From contig NC_134028.1 of the NCBI RefSeq assembly GCF_964204645.1, forward strand, positions 6,050,501-6,114,500: a DNA stretch of 64,000 bases, in the 5' to 3' direction. How positions within the stretch are numbered: the first letter of the stretch is position 1; each line of letters opens with the position of its first letter. The notes beneath the pieces were generated by a model. The model was given only the letters and a program-made list of their open reading frames with translations. It did no database searches and was not told the DNA's origin. The stretch is from Tubulanus polymorphus. Its lineage: Eukaryota; Nemertea; Palaeonemertea; Tubulaniformes; Tubulanidae. Shown piece by piece: positions 47,847 to 59,662 of the stretch. Made by a program: the position numbers and the translations under genes.

Positions 47847-48683
47847 ATGGTAAGTCTTAAAGGCGCCTTTTAGCGAATTAGTGTATAGATGGCCGGGTAT
47901 AAAACGGTCGTTCAAAAATTATAGATTAGCGAAAGTAAGATTACAAAACCTGTCAACGTATACTAGACTTTCCTTGATTAATTCATGAATCCTTGCGCTT
48001 ATTTTTTTTCTTTTTTTTCTTGTAATTCGTGATCGATTTTTATTGCTAATTCATCATTATTCACGATCATATACTTGTTATATACGGGTCTCATTATATC
48101 CATGAAAATATTAGGTTATTTGTCCAGATGATTGGAAAACTCTGCGGGCGACTTTCAAAGCGTTCGATTCGGACAGAAGTGGGATCCTGACGGTAGAAAA
48201 GGTAAAAAGAGTTTTCGAGAATGCTGGCGTTAAGGTAGCTGAAGATGAAATCGCAAAACAACTGGTGCTCATGGACAGAAATGAAGACGGAAAAGTTGAC
48301 ATTGAAGGTATGTTTTACACCACTATAGGATAAACGATGCAACACCTACGGCACCCAAGAGTGCATGCTGGTAGTAACCAGGGGCTAGTTGCACAGTCAA
48401 GGCTAAGGTTTGTGACCAGTCTAAGACCGTCTTGGCTATGAAGCCAATCTAACAACTTAAGACGAGTCTTAAGATTTAAGACCACTTTTGGACTTACTAT
48501 GCAACTGGGCCCAGGATTATTAGCCCCTAACGGCGGTTCTATACACGAGTGACAATTCGGCTTACGGCGTTATTGAGCAGAATTTCGAAAATATATTCCG
48601 TTATACTACGTTTAAGGTAAATTGTTAATAGAGTTTCAATTATAATTTCAGACTACATTCAAGCTATGTTAGATCCGGAGTGA
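47847..48683 (+). CDS. Small EF-hand calcium-binding protein, 75 aa
   Basis: Exons: 47847-47849 (only the ATG), 48115-48307, 48652-48683; 228 bp in total. Protein MVICPDDWKTLRATFKAF with two EF-hands: loop 1 DSDRSGILTVE (about 20-30) and loop 2 DRNEDGKVDIED (about 57-68), then YIQAMLDPE. Both loops keep the acidic Ca2+ ligands at positions 1, 3, 5 and 9; loop 2 ends in Asp rather than Glu at position 12. The length equals one calmodulin lobe. The start exon holding just ATG before an immediate GTAAGT donor is like that of calmodulin genes. It is the only way I found to give exon 2 an in-frame start, but it rests on the acceptor AATATTAG|GTTATT. AATAAA follows at 48849-48854. Confidence 0.75.
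48380..48515. mobile_element. Small inverted-repeat element in the EF-hand gene intron
   Basis: GGGGCTAGTTGCACAGTCAAG at the left and CTTACTATGCAACTGGGCCC at the right are imperfect terminal inverted repeats about 20 bp long. Inside, AAGACGAGTCTTAAGATTTA and similar short palindromes occur. Non-coding, MITE-like. Confidence 0.6.
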
Positions 48684-48848
48684 CCCGAGCCGCATATTCT
48701 TCCCTGAACGTGCCAAATGAAACAACTACCTCATATGCTTTTAATAGAGAAGCGATAGTGGATATATAATATCTATGTATGTTATTTTCTATGTTGAAAT
48801 AGCTCGGGAAATGAAAAGCTGTTTTTACTTATAAATGACTAATGTTTT

Positions 48849-48854
48849 AATAAA
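48849..48854 (+). terminator. EF-hand gene polyadenylation signal
   Basis: AATAAA 166 bp after the stop codon at 48681-48683. Confidence 0.6.
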
Positions 48855-48925
48855 TACGTAGATTCATTATGAATCTTTTATGAGATTTACTCTGCTATAT
48901 ACATGCATTTCGTTCTTTATTGCTT

Positions 48926-51095
48926 TAATTGGATCACATTTTGGTTTCTTTGGTGGCGTTAAAATCGAAGTCACGGGGTACCCGTACCTACTTTCTCATT
49001 CATGTCGATGGTGCCAGCTAAACAAATGGATTCCGATAACACTGACCTTTCTGAAAAGGACGAATTCTGCTTGTCACCTGAAAGTTCATCTATGACACCC
49101 CCAGGACTGGATGTCGTGGATGTCATACTGAGACATTTTTGATGGAATCAAAACAGTGGAACCTCGTTAATACGAATCTTGTGGCAAAAGTGAAATTGAT
49201 GTACTAAACGAGTTTCCAAGTATTATCCAAATCTGGATTGATGATATTAATATGTTGGCTAGGACATGCAGGAAATCATCGTGATAAACGGGTTTCGTCA
49301 TAATAAACAGAATCGTATTAACGAGGTACTACTGTATCAAAGAAATCTTCGGGCAAACAGATGGGCAGCGACTTACAAAAGCTAGTTCAATCAACTACAG
49401 AAAGCAATGAAATGTTACTGCATATATCCGGTACTTTATTTATAATTGCATTAGAATAGAATATAAAAGGTTCAAAAATAAGTAAAACACCAACAATGCA
49501 TATAACGATAATTATCAGTGGAATCTTATATATCCGCATTTCGATGGTGCCAGCGAAATCAAAATTCAATAATGATTCCTCCGACTGGGTGTCGTGGATG
49601 AATTGAAATGCACCATGCACTAGCGTCAAAATCTAAACACTTCCATGGTCGAGTGATATAGTCTCAATTACATCAGAATGTTCGTGACTTTTACAGCCCT
49701 AGGCTCGCACTGTCCCCCTCAACTTATGTATGTGTAAACTCTGTATACTAATGTAATGTCCCTATCTTATATCACATAGAAATATGTTATAATAATATCA
49801 TTAAAAGAATCGAATAGTCCTCATATGGGTTTTTTTCTATCGCAATCTCGTGACTGGCAACCATCCACGCGACAAACATTGACGTCACAGAAACAGATAC
49901 AAACCAGTAGACCTACTACAAAAAAGAAAATGTTTCCTTTGATATCGTGTTCGATATTGTGACCTACAGATTAATTCAAAAACTCTTCGCTTTACGGGTT
50001 ACTATTGTACGAACCTGAATAAGACATATGTAAAAAGTATACATATACACATGTGATACATGATGAAGTAAAACCTGCATATATTCCTCACCGAGCTCGC
50101 CAAAAACAACCTTGCTTGCTTCTTAAACACAGTTGACAAAAGATAATGTTTTTGCTAAGTTATTTGTTAATGTCAAAGTAGCCCGGTTAGTGAAAACCTG
50201 CTTTACTCTTTTTTTTCGATATAGCCTATAATTAGATTTTTATGACTTGAGATTCATCAAATATGTATTTCCTTTTTTATAACTTAAATTGGATCAAATT
50301 TCTTGTCTTTCTTGTGGTGTTTAGTCGGAAGTTACCTACTGTCATATCGATGGTACCAGTGAAATATGCAAATGGATTCCGGTGACACTGACTCTTCTGT
50401 AATGGACGAATTCTGTCTCTCCACGAAATCCAATTATGATACCTCCAGAACTGGATGCCGTGGATTTTATACTTAAAGATCCCTTTCTTGTGGAATTGAT
50501 ACATCACAGAAATCTTCGGACAAACAGATAAACAGAGACATTTTTAGAAAAATCTAGTCGGGTGAACTATAAAACATAGTACTAAGGTACTTTATTTAAA
50601 ATTGCATCCGAATAAGATATGAACAAGTAAAACATCAACACCGCATAGTATAACGATAATTCACCGCGGAATGTTATATAGCCATATCGACGGTGCCAGC
50701 GAAATATACAATTCGACGCCTTAAGGACTGAATGTCATGGATGTTAAAATACCTGAGCATTTTGATAGAATTTGATATCACAGAAATCTTCGGACTAACA
50801 AACTGAACAACTATTTACAAAAAATGTTAGTCGCATAAACTGAATAACACAATACCAGGTTACTGCATGTGCCCGGCAGCTTATATAGAATTGCACCAGA
50901 ATGATATAGAAAACGTTCAAAAATAAATAGACCATCAATAACGTCTATTAAAACGATAGTGTACAGCAAAACCTTGCAAAAAATCGGTAACAGGCTGATT
51001 ATGAAAACTAAATCATCAATCAATAATTTTAATAATAATAATTCGGATTAAAGCAAAACATGTATATCGATTCCATTTTTACACCTTATCTCTAT
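48926..51095. repeat. Degenerate roughly 300-bp repeats downstream of Shisa-like gene A
   Basis: Four units are marked by TCGATGGTGCCAGCGAAAT or a near variant at 49005, 49541, 50347 and 50687. Each is followed by a GACTGGATGTCGTGGATGT block and CACAGAAATCTTCGG-CAAACAG, and three also carry TTCAAAAATAAG-TAAAACA. Minus-strand frames in two units encode hydrophobic stretches (KIPLIIIVICIVGVLLIFE; DGLFIFERFLYHSGAI), but stops interrupt most. They may be decayed terminal exons or plain repeats. Confidence 0.6.
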
Positions 51096-51133
51096 TTACA
51101 CGATGAGTGATCATTGGACTGATATCGAGTAAT

Positions 51134-52698
51134 TTAACTATAGGTGTAAGCGGGAGGTGGGTATGCGGGATCATTTTGTGGAGCAAAGCCCGATGTTGGT
51201 CCGGGTGGTGGAAATGCTGGGGGATATTGGGATGGCGGTGGTGGATACATAGTTTTCTGTGGTGGATAAGTCGTCAGGCCGTATCCTTGTTGTGTGGCGT
51301 CGTTGTAGTTCGGTGGCGGAGGATATTGGCTGGTGGAAGCACTTCCCGCTGTTGTAGACACAACAACTGCCCGATTAGGTTGCACTAGTCCTGCAAAGAG
51401 AATATGTGAATTCATCTTTTGATAGAAAGATTTAATCACAAAAATTTTAATCAACGGCATGTTTTACATTTGCGAAAGGATATAATGGTGTTTTATTGAA
51501 ACTATCAACGTTATTATACTAGCGCTCTGGATACCGTTCCTGGGGTTATTGATAATGCATCTGAGTTTGAAGTGGTTGTTCTGCAATTAATTCGCGAAAA
51601 CGTCTAGAAGACGATGGCCGCTGGATTCACGCAGCGACGTCAGGAAATTAACAAACTTCACTTTTCAAATTAAAATGGAAGCTTATATAGTTCATATGGC
51701 ATTTCATATTACTCGTGATATCACAGTTATACATCATATCATTACATCCGATTCTGTGAACTATCAAATTTTCTTCCAGTTATATAAGCGACATTTTTCT
51801 CAAACTTTTGCAGAATAACCACTCCAAACGGATGTACCTTAATCTAGGAACTGTATCCCAAGCCCATCGGCGAGTGCCTGTATGATTAAAACCATTAAAA
51901 GTTCGTTCCATTGGTGTTATTGATGCCGTAACTGTGGGATAGGGTTCTCAATCAAATTCAATCAACAACCGTAAAACAAGAATTTTGATAATTATACTTA
52001 CTTCGCTGCCTGTTCTTTTTTGAGACGACCACAACCGGAATCACGATTAACAGTACTATGATGATGAACACCGATACACCTACGACAGGACCGATCCAAA
52101 ACAAATTGAGCCTGAATTGGCAAGAATAGTGACCCTCATTTCAAACAATCATTGCAAAAGATTATGGCCAATCTACATATCATGTTTTTCTTTATGCTAA
52201 CTTCAAAATTTAATCAGGTTTAAATCTTATGTATTTCAATTGACTTGATACGACGAATTACCCATAGATATAGAAAGAAATAGAATTCACGTCATTTTTT
52301 GCGAGCACAATTTCGAAAATGAAACTAAATTAAGAAAAGTTCTTTCGGGTACATTTAGACTGAATCCTTTAAGAAATACTTTAGAAAAAGGCTAAAAATA
52401 CAAATAAGAATAGGAAAAATAACAAAATAGGCCGGAAGAATAAAATCAGACATTAATTTTGATTGCCTAACCTTATCTACTTACGTCGTGGTCGTGGACG
52501 TTGATGAACTGGATTGATATTTGGAACAACTAGATTTGCTGACGTCGTAATAGTTGTCCGTCCAGTCGATGCCGCTTGATGAAATCGAAGAGCAACAGTA
52601 TTTAAATGTCTTTGACCCGCAACACTTATATGTACAATATTTCGACTCTCTGTAATAACCACTAGAACTACAATATGCGTAACACTTTCCCATCGCGT
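51134..52698 (-). CDS. Shisa/CYYR1-like single-pass membrane protein A (PPxY tail), start unresolved
   Basis: Exons (minus): 52698-52485 (cysteine-rich ectodomain), 52111-52002 (membrane segment), 51390-51134 (tail, ends in TAA). The ectodomain begins around MGKCYAYCSSSGYY and has paired cysteines (KCCGS, KYCCSS), then a Ser/Thr stalk. The membrane segment is VSVFIIIVLLIVIPVVVV, followed by basic SKKNRQR. The tail is Pro/Tyr-rich with two PPxY motifs (PPPPNY, PPPAY) and a run of YPPP repeats. This architecture is that of the Shisa/CYYR1/WBP1/VOPP1 group, whose PPxY motifs bind WW domains of NEDD4-type ligases. No signal peptide is visible; exon 1 appears to begin at an acceptor (GGCAAAG|ACGCG), so an upstream leader exon is expected but was not found. 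A near-copy lies at 56982-59244. Confidence 0.8.
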
Positions 52699-53224
52699 CT
52701 TTGCCAATTAATTGCCAAAAATTAGTAAGGAAATTGAAATGCACTATCCGCTGATATATAATCGTCAACTTAGAACGTAGAAATTCCTTGGTCTAGCGAA
52801 CGTCAGAATGTACGTGACTATTCAACCGCGAATAGATTATTCTCTGCTGATAAATAACGTCGAAAGAATGGAACGGTGATTCATGTGGGTTTTTTCTAGC
52901 GGGATCTCGTGACTGGCAACCGTCCATAAAACATAACAAACATTGTCGTCACAGAGAGATATTCAAACCAGTACTTCATAAAAGAAAATATTTCTTGATA
53001 TTGTGTTCGTTGGCGTTAATGTGACCTACAGATTATTTGAAAAGTAGCTATTCGCGTCACGGGTAACTTATTTTATGAACCTGAATAAGACATTTATATT
53101 GAAGTATACAAATAGACAAATAATATAAGCATCAAGATACAAGTAAGACATATACATATGGCAGATGTGAACTCAAACCATGGAATCAGTGGATCATGAA
53201 ACCAGTTGTATCGTATCCGTGTAA

Positions 53225-53500
53225 AGATTGGCCACATCACGACCTTTCAATTTTTGAAAAGGGACATTTCAGGTGAACAGATATGATATGATTGTTATGT
53301 CTCTAGATGAGTTTGCATCTCCGGCGAAAGATTGGTTTTGTTTGCTCATAATATACTGGGGAGATATTTGTCACGGCGTTGCCAACTTGAGCAAGGATGA
53401 TTATTTTAGATTTTAGTTTATCATATTTTTGAGTATCAGCACCAAATAACACTATAGATATCGAATCAATCAAATAGATGCAGAGACGATTACCCATATT
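53225..53500. other. Upstream flank of gene A; empty site for the copy-B LINE
   Basis: CACGACCTTTCAATTTTTGA (53238-53257) is uninterrupted here, whereas in copy B the same sequence is split by about 1.97 kb of LINE sequence (59663-61630). No exon is supported in this flank; the minus frame starting MGNRLCIYLIDSIS at 53497 is not preserved in copy B. Confidence 0.7.
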
Positions 53501-54189
53501 TCAAGATAAAAAACACAATCACAAACTCAACGTAACATCCCGCTACCAGCCTCATTATTTCCGTGATGATACATATGGTGGTTGCCACGGACTACTAAAG
53601 CCTACCTACTGAACAATAATGTAGCGGCCGCTGCAATGGATAATTTATTGACTTTGAATATAAATGTGATAACGCCTATATTTGCCCATTTCTATTCAAT
53701 TCTCTACTTATTACTCAATTCGTTCATTTATCGACTGATTTGTTTTGATTACAAGCTTCACATTCGATCTACTGGTTTCTCTACGCAGCATAGCTATGAA
53801 ATACAGTCAAAAAGCTGAGGTGATGATAGCGTAAGTCTTGCCACCGTCTTGTGCAGCCGAGTGTGAGCAATGATTTTGTTTTAAATTTCGCGTTTTTTTC
53901 ACACTAAGCTCGCGAGCCTTTCCAAACATTCAAATGGAATATTCGAGGATCACAACTTAGTCTTTGAATCCCTTGAGAGGAATAGCGAAAGTACCGGTGA
54001 GACGCCAAACGATTTGGCAGGAGATTCATAGTTTATTAGTTCTCTGATAGGAGCACATCGCAAGCGTCTCACATTGTAAATTTTCTCCCAGATGTTACCC
54101 CTTCACATTTATCGGGTTACTTAGTCAGTTTGTAAAATCCCGTTATCAATGCTTCATTATAATTAAAACGATATCGTTCTTATCGACTG

Positions 54190-54340
54190 TTAAAGAGTTT
54201 CTGATAATATTTCTCCGTGATAGGAAGATTGTTCTGGGTGGTATTCTCGAATTTGGTAAGCTGTGTCGATTATTGAATAAGCCAATGCTGAATACGAGTG
54301 CACAAGTCAGAATAGGCTACATGGGAACCCACCATAAAAA
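54190..54340 (-). pseudogene. Decayed Shisa-like tail exon (paralogue C)
   Basis: Minus-strand frame ALAYSIIDTAYQIREYHPEQ parallels the intact tail exon at 63769-63920 (PPAYGTGDTTYQNQIYPPKQ). The PPAY motif is degraded to ALAY, and a TGA lies a few codons upstream. The DNA on both sides also aligns with the copy-B right end, so this is its duplicated but broken counterpart. Confidence 0.5.
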
Positions 54341-54556
54341 AAAGATCAACGAAATATTCTTGTGAAGTTAAGTTTACGACGTTGAATAAAGATGAATAAT
54401 GAAGACTCAGTAACTGCGCTTGTGACTGAACATTTCGATAAGATTTTTTATCATCATCATTTTTATCATCAATATGGACAAATTTACAAAATACTAACAG
54501 ATCACCAAAGCAAAACCTCCGTTAATATTCCATTGTTCGGTGATTATTTTCATTAC

Positions 54557-54657
54557 GTGTGAGCAACAATATTTATACGTGTTATACTCGCCACAATTCT
54601 GTGATGGAATGGTTGTCGTACCATCCGGCCCGCAGTATGAATAGCACCACATCTTAT
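54557..54657 (-). pseudogene. Third Shisa-like ectodomain exon (paralogue C), partial or decayed
   Basis: After the acceptor GATTGCAG the minus strand encodes MWCYSYCGPDGTTTIPSQN, CGEYNTYKYCCSH. This matches the ectodomain layout of genes A and B (KCYAYCSSSG, SKTFKYCCSS) with cysteines kept, and the acceptor is at the same phase (two bases before the ATG codon row). The downstream stalk is missing: the frame either ends at a possible GTAATG donor or runs into a stop. With the broken tail at 54190-54340 this looks like a non-functional gene. Confidence 0.55.
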
Positions 54658-54779
54658 CTGCAATCTGAATTTATCACCATACCTTTTCATATAGTATCGA
54701 AATCTAAAACTTTTCATATAGTATCGATATCTAAAAATATCAATTTTAATAAGTTAAAACTCACGCATGTATCTTCATA

Positions 54780-56940
54780 ATTGCTTTAATTGGATCACAT
54801 TTTGGTTTCTTTGGTGGCGTTAAAATCGAAGTCACGGGGTACCCGTACCTACTTTCTCATTCATGTCGATGGTGCCAGCTAAACAAATGGATTCCGATAA
54901 CACTGACCTTTCTGAAAAGGACGAATTCTGCTTGTCACCTGAAAGTTCATCTATGACACCCCCATGACTGGATGTCGTGGATGTCATACTGAGACATTTT
55001 TGATGGAATCAAAACAGTGGAATCTCGTTAATACGAATCTTGTGGCAAAAGTGAAATTGCTGTACTAAACGGGTTTCCAAGTATTATCCAAATCTGGATT
55101 GATATTAATATGATGGCTAGGACATGCAGGATATCATCGTGATAAACGGGTTTCGTCATAATAAACAGAATCGTATTAACGACGTTCAACTGTATCAAAG
55201 AAATCTTCCGGCAAACAGGTGAACAGCGACTTACAAAAGCTAGTTCAATCAACTACAGAAAGCAATGAAATGTTACTGCATATATCCCGTACTTTATTTA
55301 TAATTGCATTAGAATAGAATATAAAAAGTTCAAAAATAAGTAAAACACCAACAATGCATATAACGATAATTATCAGTGGAATCTTATATATCCGCATTTC
55401 GATGGTGCCAGCGAAATCAAAATTCAATAATGACTCCTCCGACTGGGTGTCGTGGATGAATTGAAATGCACTATGCACTAGCGTCAAAGTCTAAAAACTT
55501 CCATGGTCGAGTGATATAGTCTCAATTACATCAGAATGTTCGTGACTTTTACAGCCCTAGGCTCGCACTGTCTCCCTCAACGTATGTATGTATAAACTCT
55601 GTATACTTATGTAATGTCCCAATCTTATATCACATAGAAATATGTTATATCAATATCATTAAAAGAATCGAATAGTCCTCATTTGGGTTTTTTCTATCGA
55701 AATCTCGTGACTGGCAACTATCTACGCGACAAACATTGACGTCACAGAAACAGATACAAACCAGTAGACCTACTACAAAAACGAAAATGTTTCCCTTGAT
55801 ATTGTGTTCGATATTGTGACCTACAGATTCTTTGAAAAACGAACTCTTCGCTTTACGGGTTACTATTGTACGAACCTGAAAAAGACATTTGTAAAAAGTA
55901 TACATATACACATGTGATACATGATAAAGTAAAACCTGCATATATTCCTCACCGAGCTCGCCAAAACTACCTTGCATGCTTCTTAAACACAGAACTGTTG
56001 GCGAAAGATAATGTTTTTGCTAAGTTATTTTTTAATGTCAAAGTAGCCCGGTTAAATCTGCTTTACTCTTAAATGAATTTTTCGATATAGCCTATAATTA
56101 GATTTTTATGACTTGAGATTCATCAAATATGTATTTCCTTTTTTATAACTTAAATTGGATCAAATTTCTTGTCTTTCTTGTGGTGTTTAGTCGGAAGTTA
56201 CCTACTGTCATATCGATGGTACCAGTGAAATATGCAAATGGATTCCGGTGACTCTTGACTCTTCTGTAATGGACGAATTCTGTCTCTCCACAAAATCCAA
56301 TTATGACACCTCCAGAACTGGATGCCGTGGATTTTATACTTAAAGATCCCTTTCTTGTGGAATTAATACATCACAGAAATCTTCGGACAAACGGATAAAC
56401 AGAGACATTTTTAGAAAAATCTAGTCGGGTGAACTATAAAACATAGTACTAAGGTACTTATTTGAAATTGCATTCGAATAAGATATGAATAAGTAAAACA
56501 GCAACAACGCATAGTATAACGATAATCTACGGCGGAATGTTATATAGCCATATCGACGGTTCCAGCGAAATATACAATTCGAAACCTTAAGGACTGAATG
56601 TCATGGATGTTAATACTTTGGCATTTTGATGGAATTTGATATCACAGAAATCTTCGGACTAACAAACTAAAAAACTATTCACAAAAGTTAGTCGGATAAA
56701 CTGAATAACACAATACCAGGTTACTGCATGTGCCCGGTATCTTATATAGAATTGCACCAGAATGATATAGAAAACGTTCAAAAATAAATAGACCATCAAT
56801 AACGATAGTTTACAGCAAAACCTTCTAAAAATCGGTAACAGACTGATTATGAAAACTAAATCGGCAATCAATAATTTTTCATGACTATAATTCGGATAAA
56901 AGGAAACCATGTACATCGATTATATTTTTACACTAATCTC
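54780..56940. repeat. Degenerate roughly 300-bp repeats downstream of Shisa-like gene B
   Basis: Copy-B counterpart of 48926-51095, nearly base for base, with the GATGGTGCCAGC-type marker at about 54869, 55401, 56216 and 56557. Small indels and substitutions distinguish it from copy A. Confidence 0.7.
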
Positions 56941-56981
56941 TATTTACACGATGAGTGATCATTGGACTGATATCGAGTAAT

Positions 56982-59244
56982 TTAACTATAGGTGTAAGCG
57001 GGAGGTGGGTATGCGGGATCATTTTGTGGAGCAAAGCCCGATGTTGGTCCGGGTGGTGGAAATGCTGGGGGATATTGGGATGGCGGTGGTGGATACATAG
57101 TTTTCTGTGGTGGATAAGTCGTCAGGCCGTATCCTTGTTGTGTGATGTCGTTGTAGTTCGGTGGCGGAGGATATTGGCTGGTGGAAGCACTTCTCGCTGT
57201 TGTAGACACAACAACTGCCCGATTAGGTTGCACTAGTCCTGCAAAGAGAATATGTGAATTCATCTTCTGATAGAAAGATTTAATCACATAAATTTTAATC
57301 GATGGCATGTTTTACATTTGCGAAAGGATATAATGGTGTTTTATTGAAACTATCAACGTTATTATACTAGCGCTCTGGATACCATTCCTGGGGTTATTGA
57401 TAATGCATCTGAGTTTGAAGTGGTTGTTCCGCAATTAATTCGCGAAAATGTCTAGCTTCATAGACTTTTCAAAAGACGATGGCCGCTGGATTCACGCAGT
57501 GACGTCAGGAAATTAACAAACTTCACTTTTCAAATTAAAATGGAAGCTTATATTGTTCATATGACATTCCATATTACTCGTGATATCACAGTTATACATC
57601 ATATCATTACATCCGATTCTGTGAACTATCAAATTGTCTTCCAGTTATATAAGCGACATTCTTCTCAAACTATGGCAGAATTACCACTCCAAACGGATGT
57701 ACATTAATCCAGGAAGAAAGCCACTAAATATTTGGATGGATATATGGAAGCTGTGTGTACTGGAGTGTGTAATGGGTAGTGTAGTGTGATCTGTGTGCAT
57801 TTTGGTGGCCAGCACACAGATCACATTGTTCATTGGGGTTTAGTCCATAACTCGCGAGATTTTCAACAACACGGGAGTAACGTGTAATAAATGATGACTT
57901 GAATTGCATGACTACCTACCACCCCTCATTATTGTTGGAAAACTAAACGTTCCGCACTGACTAAAAATTAGTAATAATAATCAATAACATTTTAGAAATG
58001 GCCAGAATTTTAACTTAGGTTCTATCTCATTTTTATTTTACAATTGCGATTGGTATAATTTTCTTTTAAACGGCCGTTAAGGCTTGATGTTTCGTCTGCA
58101 ATTCACTGCAAATAGTTACGCAACTACGCACATTTCAGTGTTTTTGGCAGCTGTACACTCAATCGGCACCGTTCGTGACTAGCTTCACTGCGGAATTATC
58201 ATTAATTAACATCGCCATATCACATCATCAACTTATATTGTGCCTTAAAACCCTAACAGCCGAAATAATTGAAATGCACACACGATTTCTATCATTGAAA
58301 ATTGAGAGAGTGGCCATGTTTGTGTTTGCTGCTTCGCGTAAATCCCGCGCGGTGGCGCAACCGCGCGGAGTGGGGCCGATACGTCTAGGAACTGTATCCC
58401 AAGCCCATCGGCGAGTGCCTGCATGATTATAACCATTAAAAATTCGTTCCGTTGGTGTTATTGATGCCGTAACTGTGGAACAGGGTTTACAAAAAAATTC
58501 AATCCACAACCGTAAAACAAGAATTTTGATAATTATACTTACTTCGCTGCCTGTTCCTTTTTGAGACGACCACAACCGGAATCACGATTAACAGTACTAT
58601 GATGATGAGCACCGATGCACCTATGACATGACCGAGCCAAGAATAATTGATCCTGAATTGGCAAGAATAGTTATCCTCATTTCAAACAATCATTGCAAAA
58701 GATTATGGCCAATGGACATATGATGTTTTTCTTTATACTAACAAAATTAAATCGGGTTTAATCTTGTGTATTTCAATTGACTTGATACGACGAATTACCC
58801 ATAGATATAGAAAGAAATAGAATTCACGTCATTTTTTGCGAGCACAATTTCGAAAATGAAACTAAATTAAGAAAAGTTCTTTCGGGTACATTTAGACTGA
58901 ATCCTTTAAGAAATACTTTAGAAAAAGGCTAAACATACAAATAAGAATAGGAAAAATAACAAAATAGGCCGGATTGAAAAGAAGAATAAAATCAGACATT
59001 AATTTTGATTGCCTAACCTTATCTACTTACGTCGTGGTCGTGGACGTTGATGAACTGGATTGATATTTGGAACAACTAGATTTGCTGACATCGTAAAAGT
59101 TGTCCGTCCAGTCGAGGGCGCTTTGTGAAAACGAATAGCAACAGTATTTAAATGTCTTAAACCCGCAGCAGTCGTATGGACATAATTTCGACGCTGTGTA
59201 ATAACCACTAGAACTACAATATGCGTAACACTTTCCCATCGCGT
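56982..59244 (-). CDS. Shisa/CYYR1-like single-pass membrane protein B (PPxY tail), start unresolved
   Basis: Exons (minus): 59244-59031 (ectodomain), 58652-58543 (membrane segment), 57238-56982 (tail). Exon lengths and phases are the same as in gene A. The ectodomain differs at 12 residues clustered in 15-51 (for example YTASKLCPYDCC versus YRESKYCTYKCC), with all cysteines conserved. The membrane segment is ASVLIIIVLLIVIPVVVV and differs from A mainly in its outer half. The tail has only two amino-acid changes (A to I, G to R) and keeps both PPxY motifs. Intron 2 is longer than in A because of the insertion at 57711-58383. As in A, a leader exon with a signal peptide is expected upstream but not seen. 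Open frame, conserved splice sites and conserved cysteines argue that it is functional. Confidence 0.8.
57711..58383. other. 673-bp insertion in intron 2 of gene B
   Basis: Copy A reads directly from GGATGTACCTTAAT into CTAGGAACTGTATCCC, while copy B carries this extra block. Its right part is GC-rich (CCCGCGCGGTGGCGC). A minus frame contains GLNPNEQCDLCAGHQNAH, which has a Cys-x2-Cys-x2-His spacing but no family I recognise. No clear target-site duplication or terminal repeats could be read. Confidence 0.6.
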
Positions 59245-59662
59245 CTTTGCCAATTAATTGCCAAAAATTAGTAAGGAAATTGAAATGCACTATCCGCTGA
59301 TATATAATCGTCAACTTAGGACGTACAACTTCCTTGGTCTAGCGAGCGTCAGAATGTACGTGACAATTCAACCGCGAATAGATTATTCTCTGCTCATAAA
59401 TAACGTCGAAAGAACTGGACGGTGATTCATGCGGGTTTTTTTCTAGCAGGATCTCGTGACTGGCAACCGTCACAGAGAGATATTCAAACCACTACTTCAT
59501 AAAAGAAAATATTTCTTGATATTGTGTTCGTTGGCGTTAATGACCTATAGATTATTCGAAAAGTAGCTATTTGCGTCACGGGTAACTTATGAACCCGGAT
59601 AAGACATTTATAAGAAACCAGTTGTTTCTTATCCGTGTAAACATTGGGCACTCCACGACCTT

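Larger units (their letters stand above)
48926..54270. repeat. Segmental duplication, copy A
   Basis: Matches 54780-63830 in the same orientation and order: repeats, Shisa-like gene, upstream sequence, and a tail-exon segment. Identity is very high around the gene tail and introns and lower towards the right end. Copy A lacks the insertions found in copy B at 57711-58383, 59663-61630, about 61816-62720 and 63076-63413. Confidence 0.9.

Noticed and set aside
48111-48302. Minus-strand frames across the EF-hand exon, and the plus ATG at 48118
   Set aside because: The minus frames are shadows of the EF-hand exon; the 48118 ATG starts the wrong frame relative to the EF-hand sequence.
49387-49629. 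Frame MTLVHGAFQFIHDTQ... as a separate membrane protein (also 55245-55487)
   Set aside because: The apparent start codon is TTG, it lies in a degenerate repeat, and sister units carry stops; kept only as a finding about the repeats.
52477-52707. Second minus frame over the ectodomain exon (MAKTRWESVTH...)
   Set aside because: Shadow of the cysteine-rich frame, which has the conserved cysteines and correct splice phases.
53303-53497. MGNRLCIYLIDSIS... as the missing signal-peptide exon of gene A
   Set aside because: No donor in the required phase, and the frame is not preserved in copy B.
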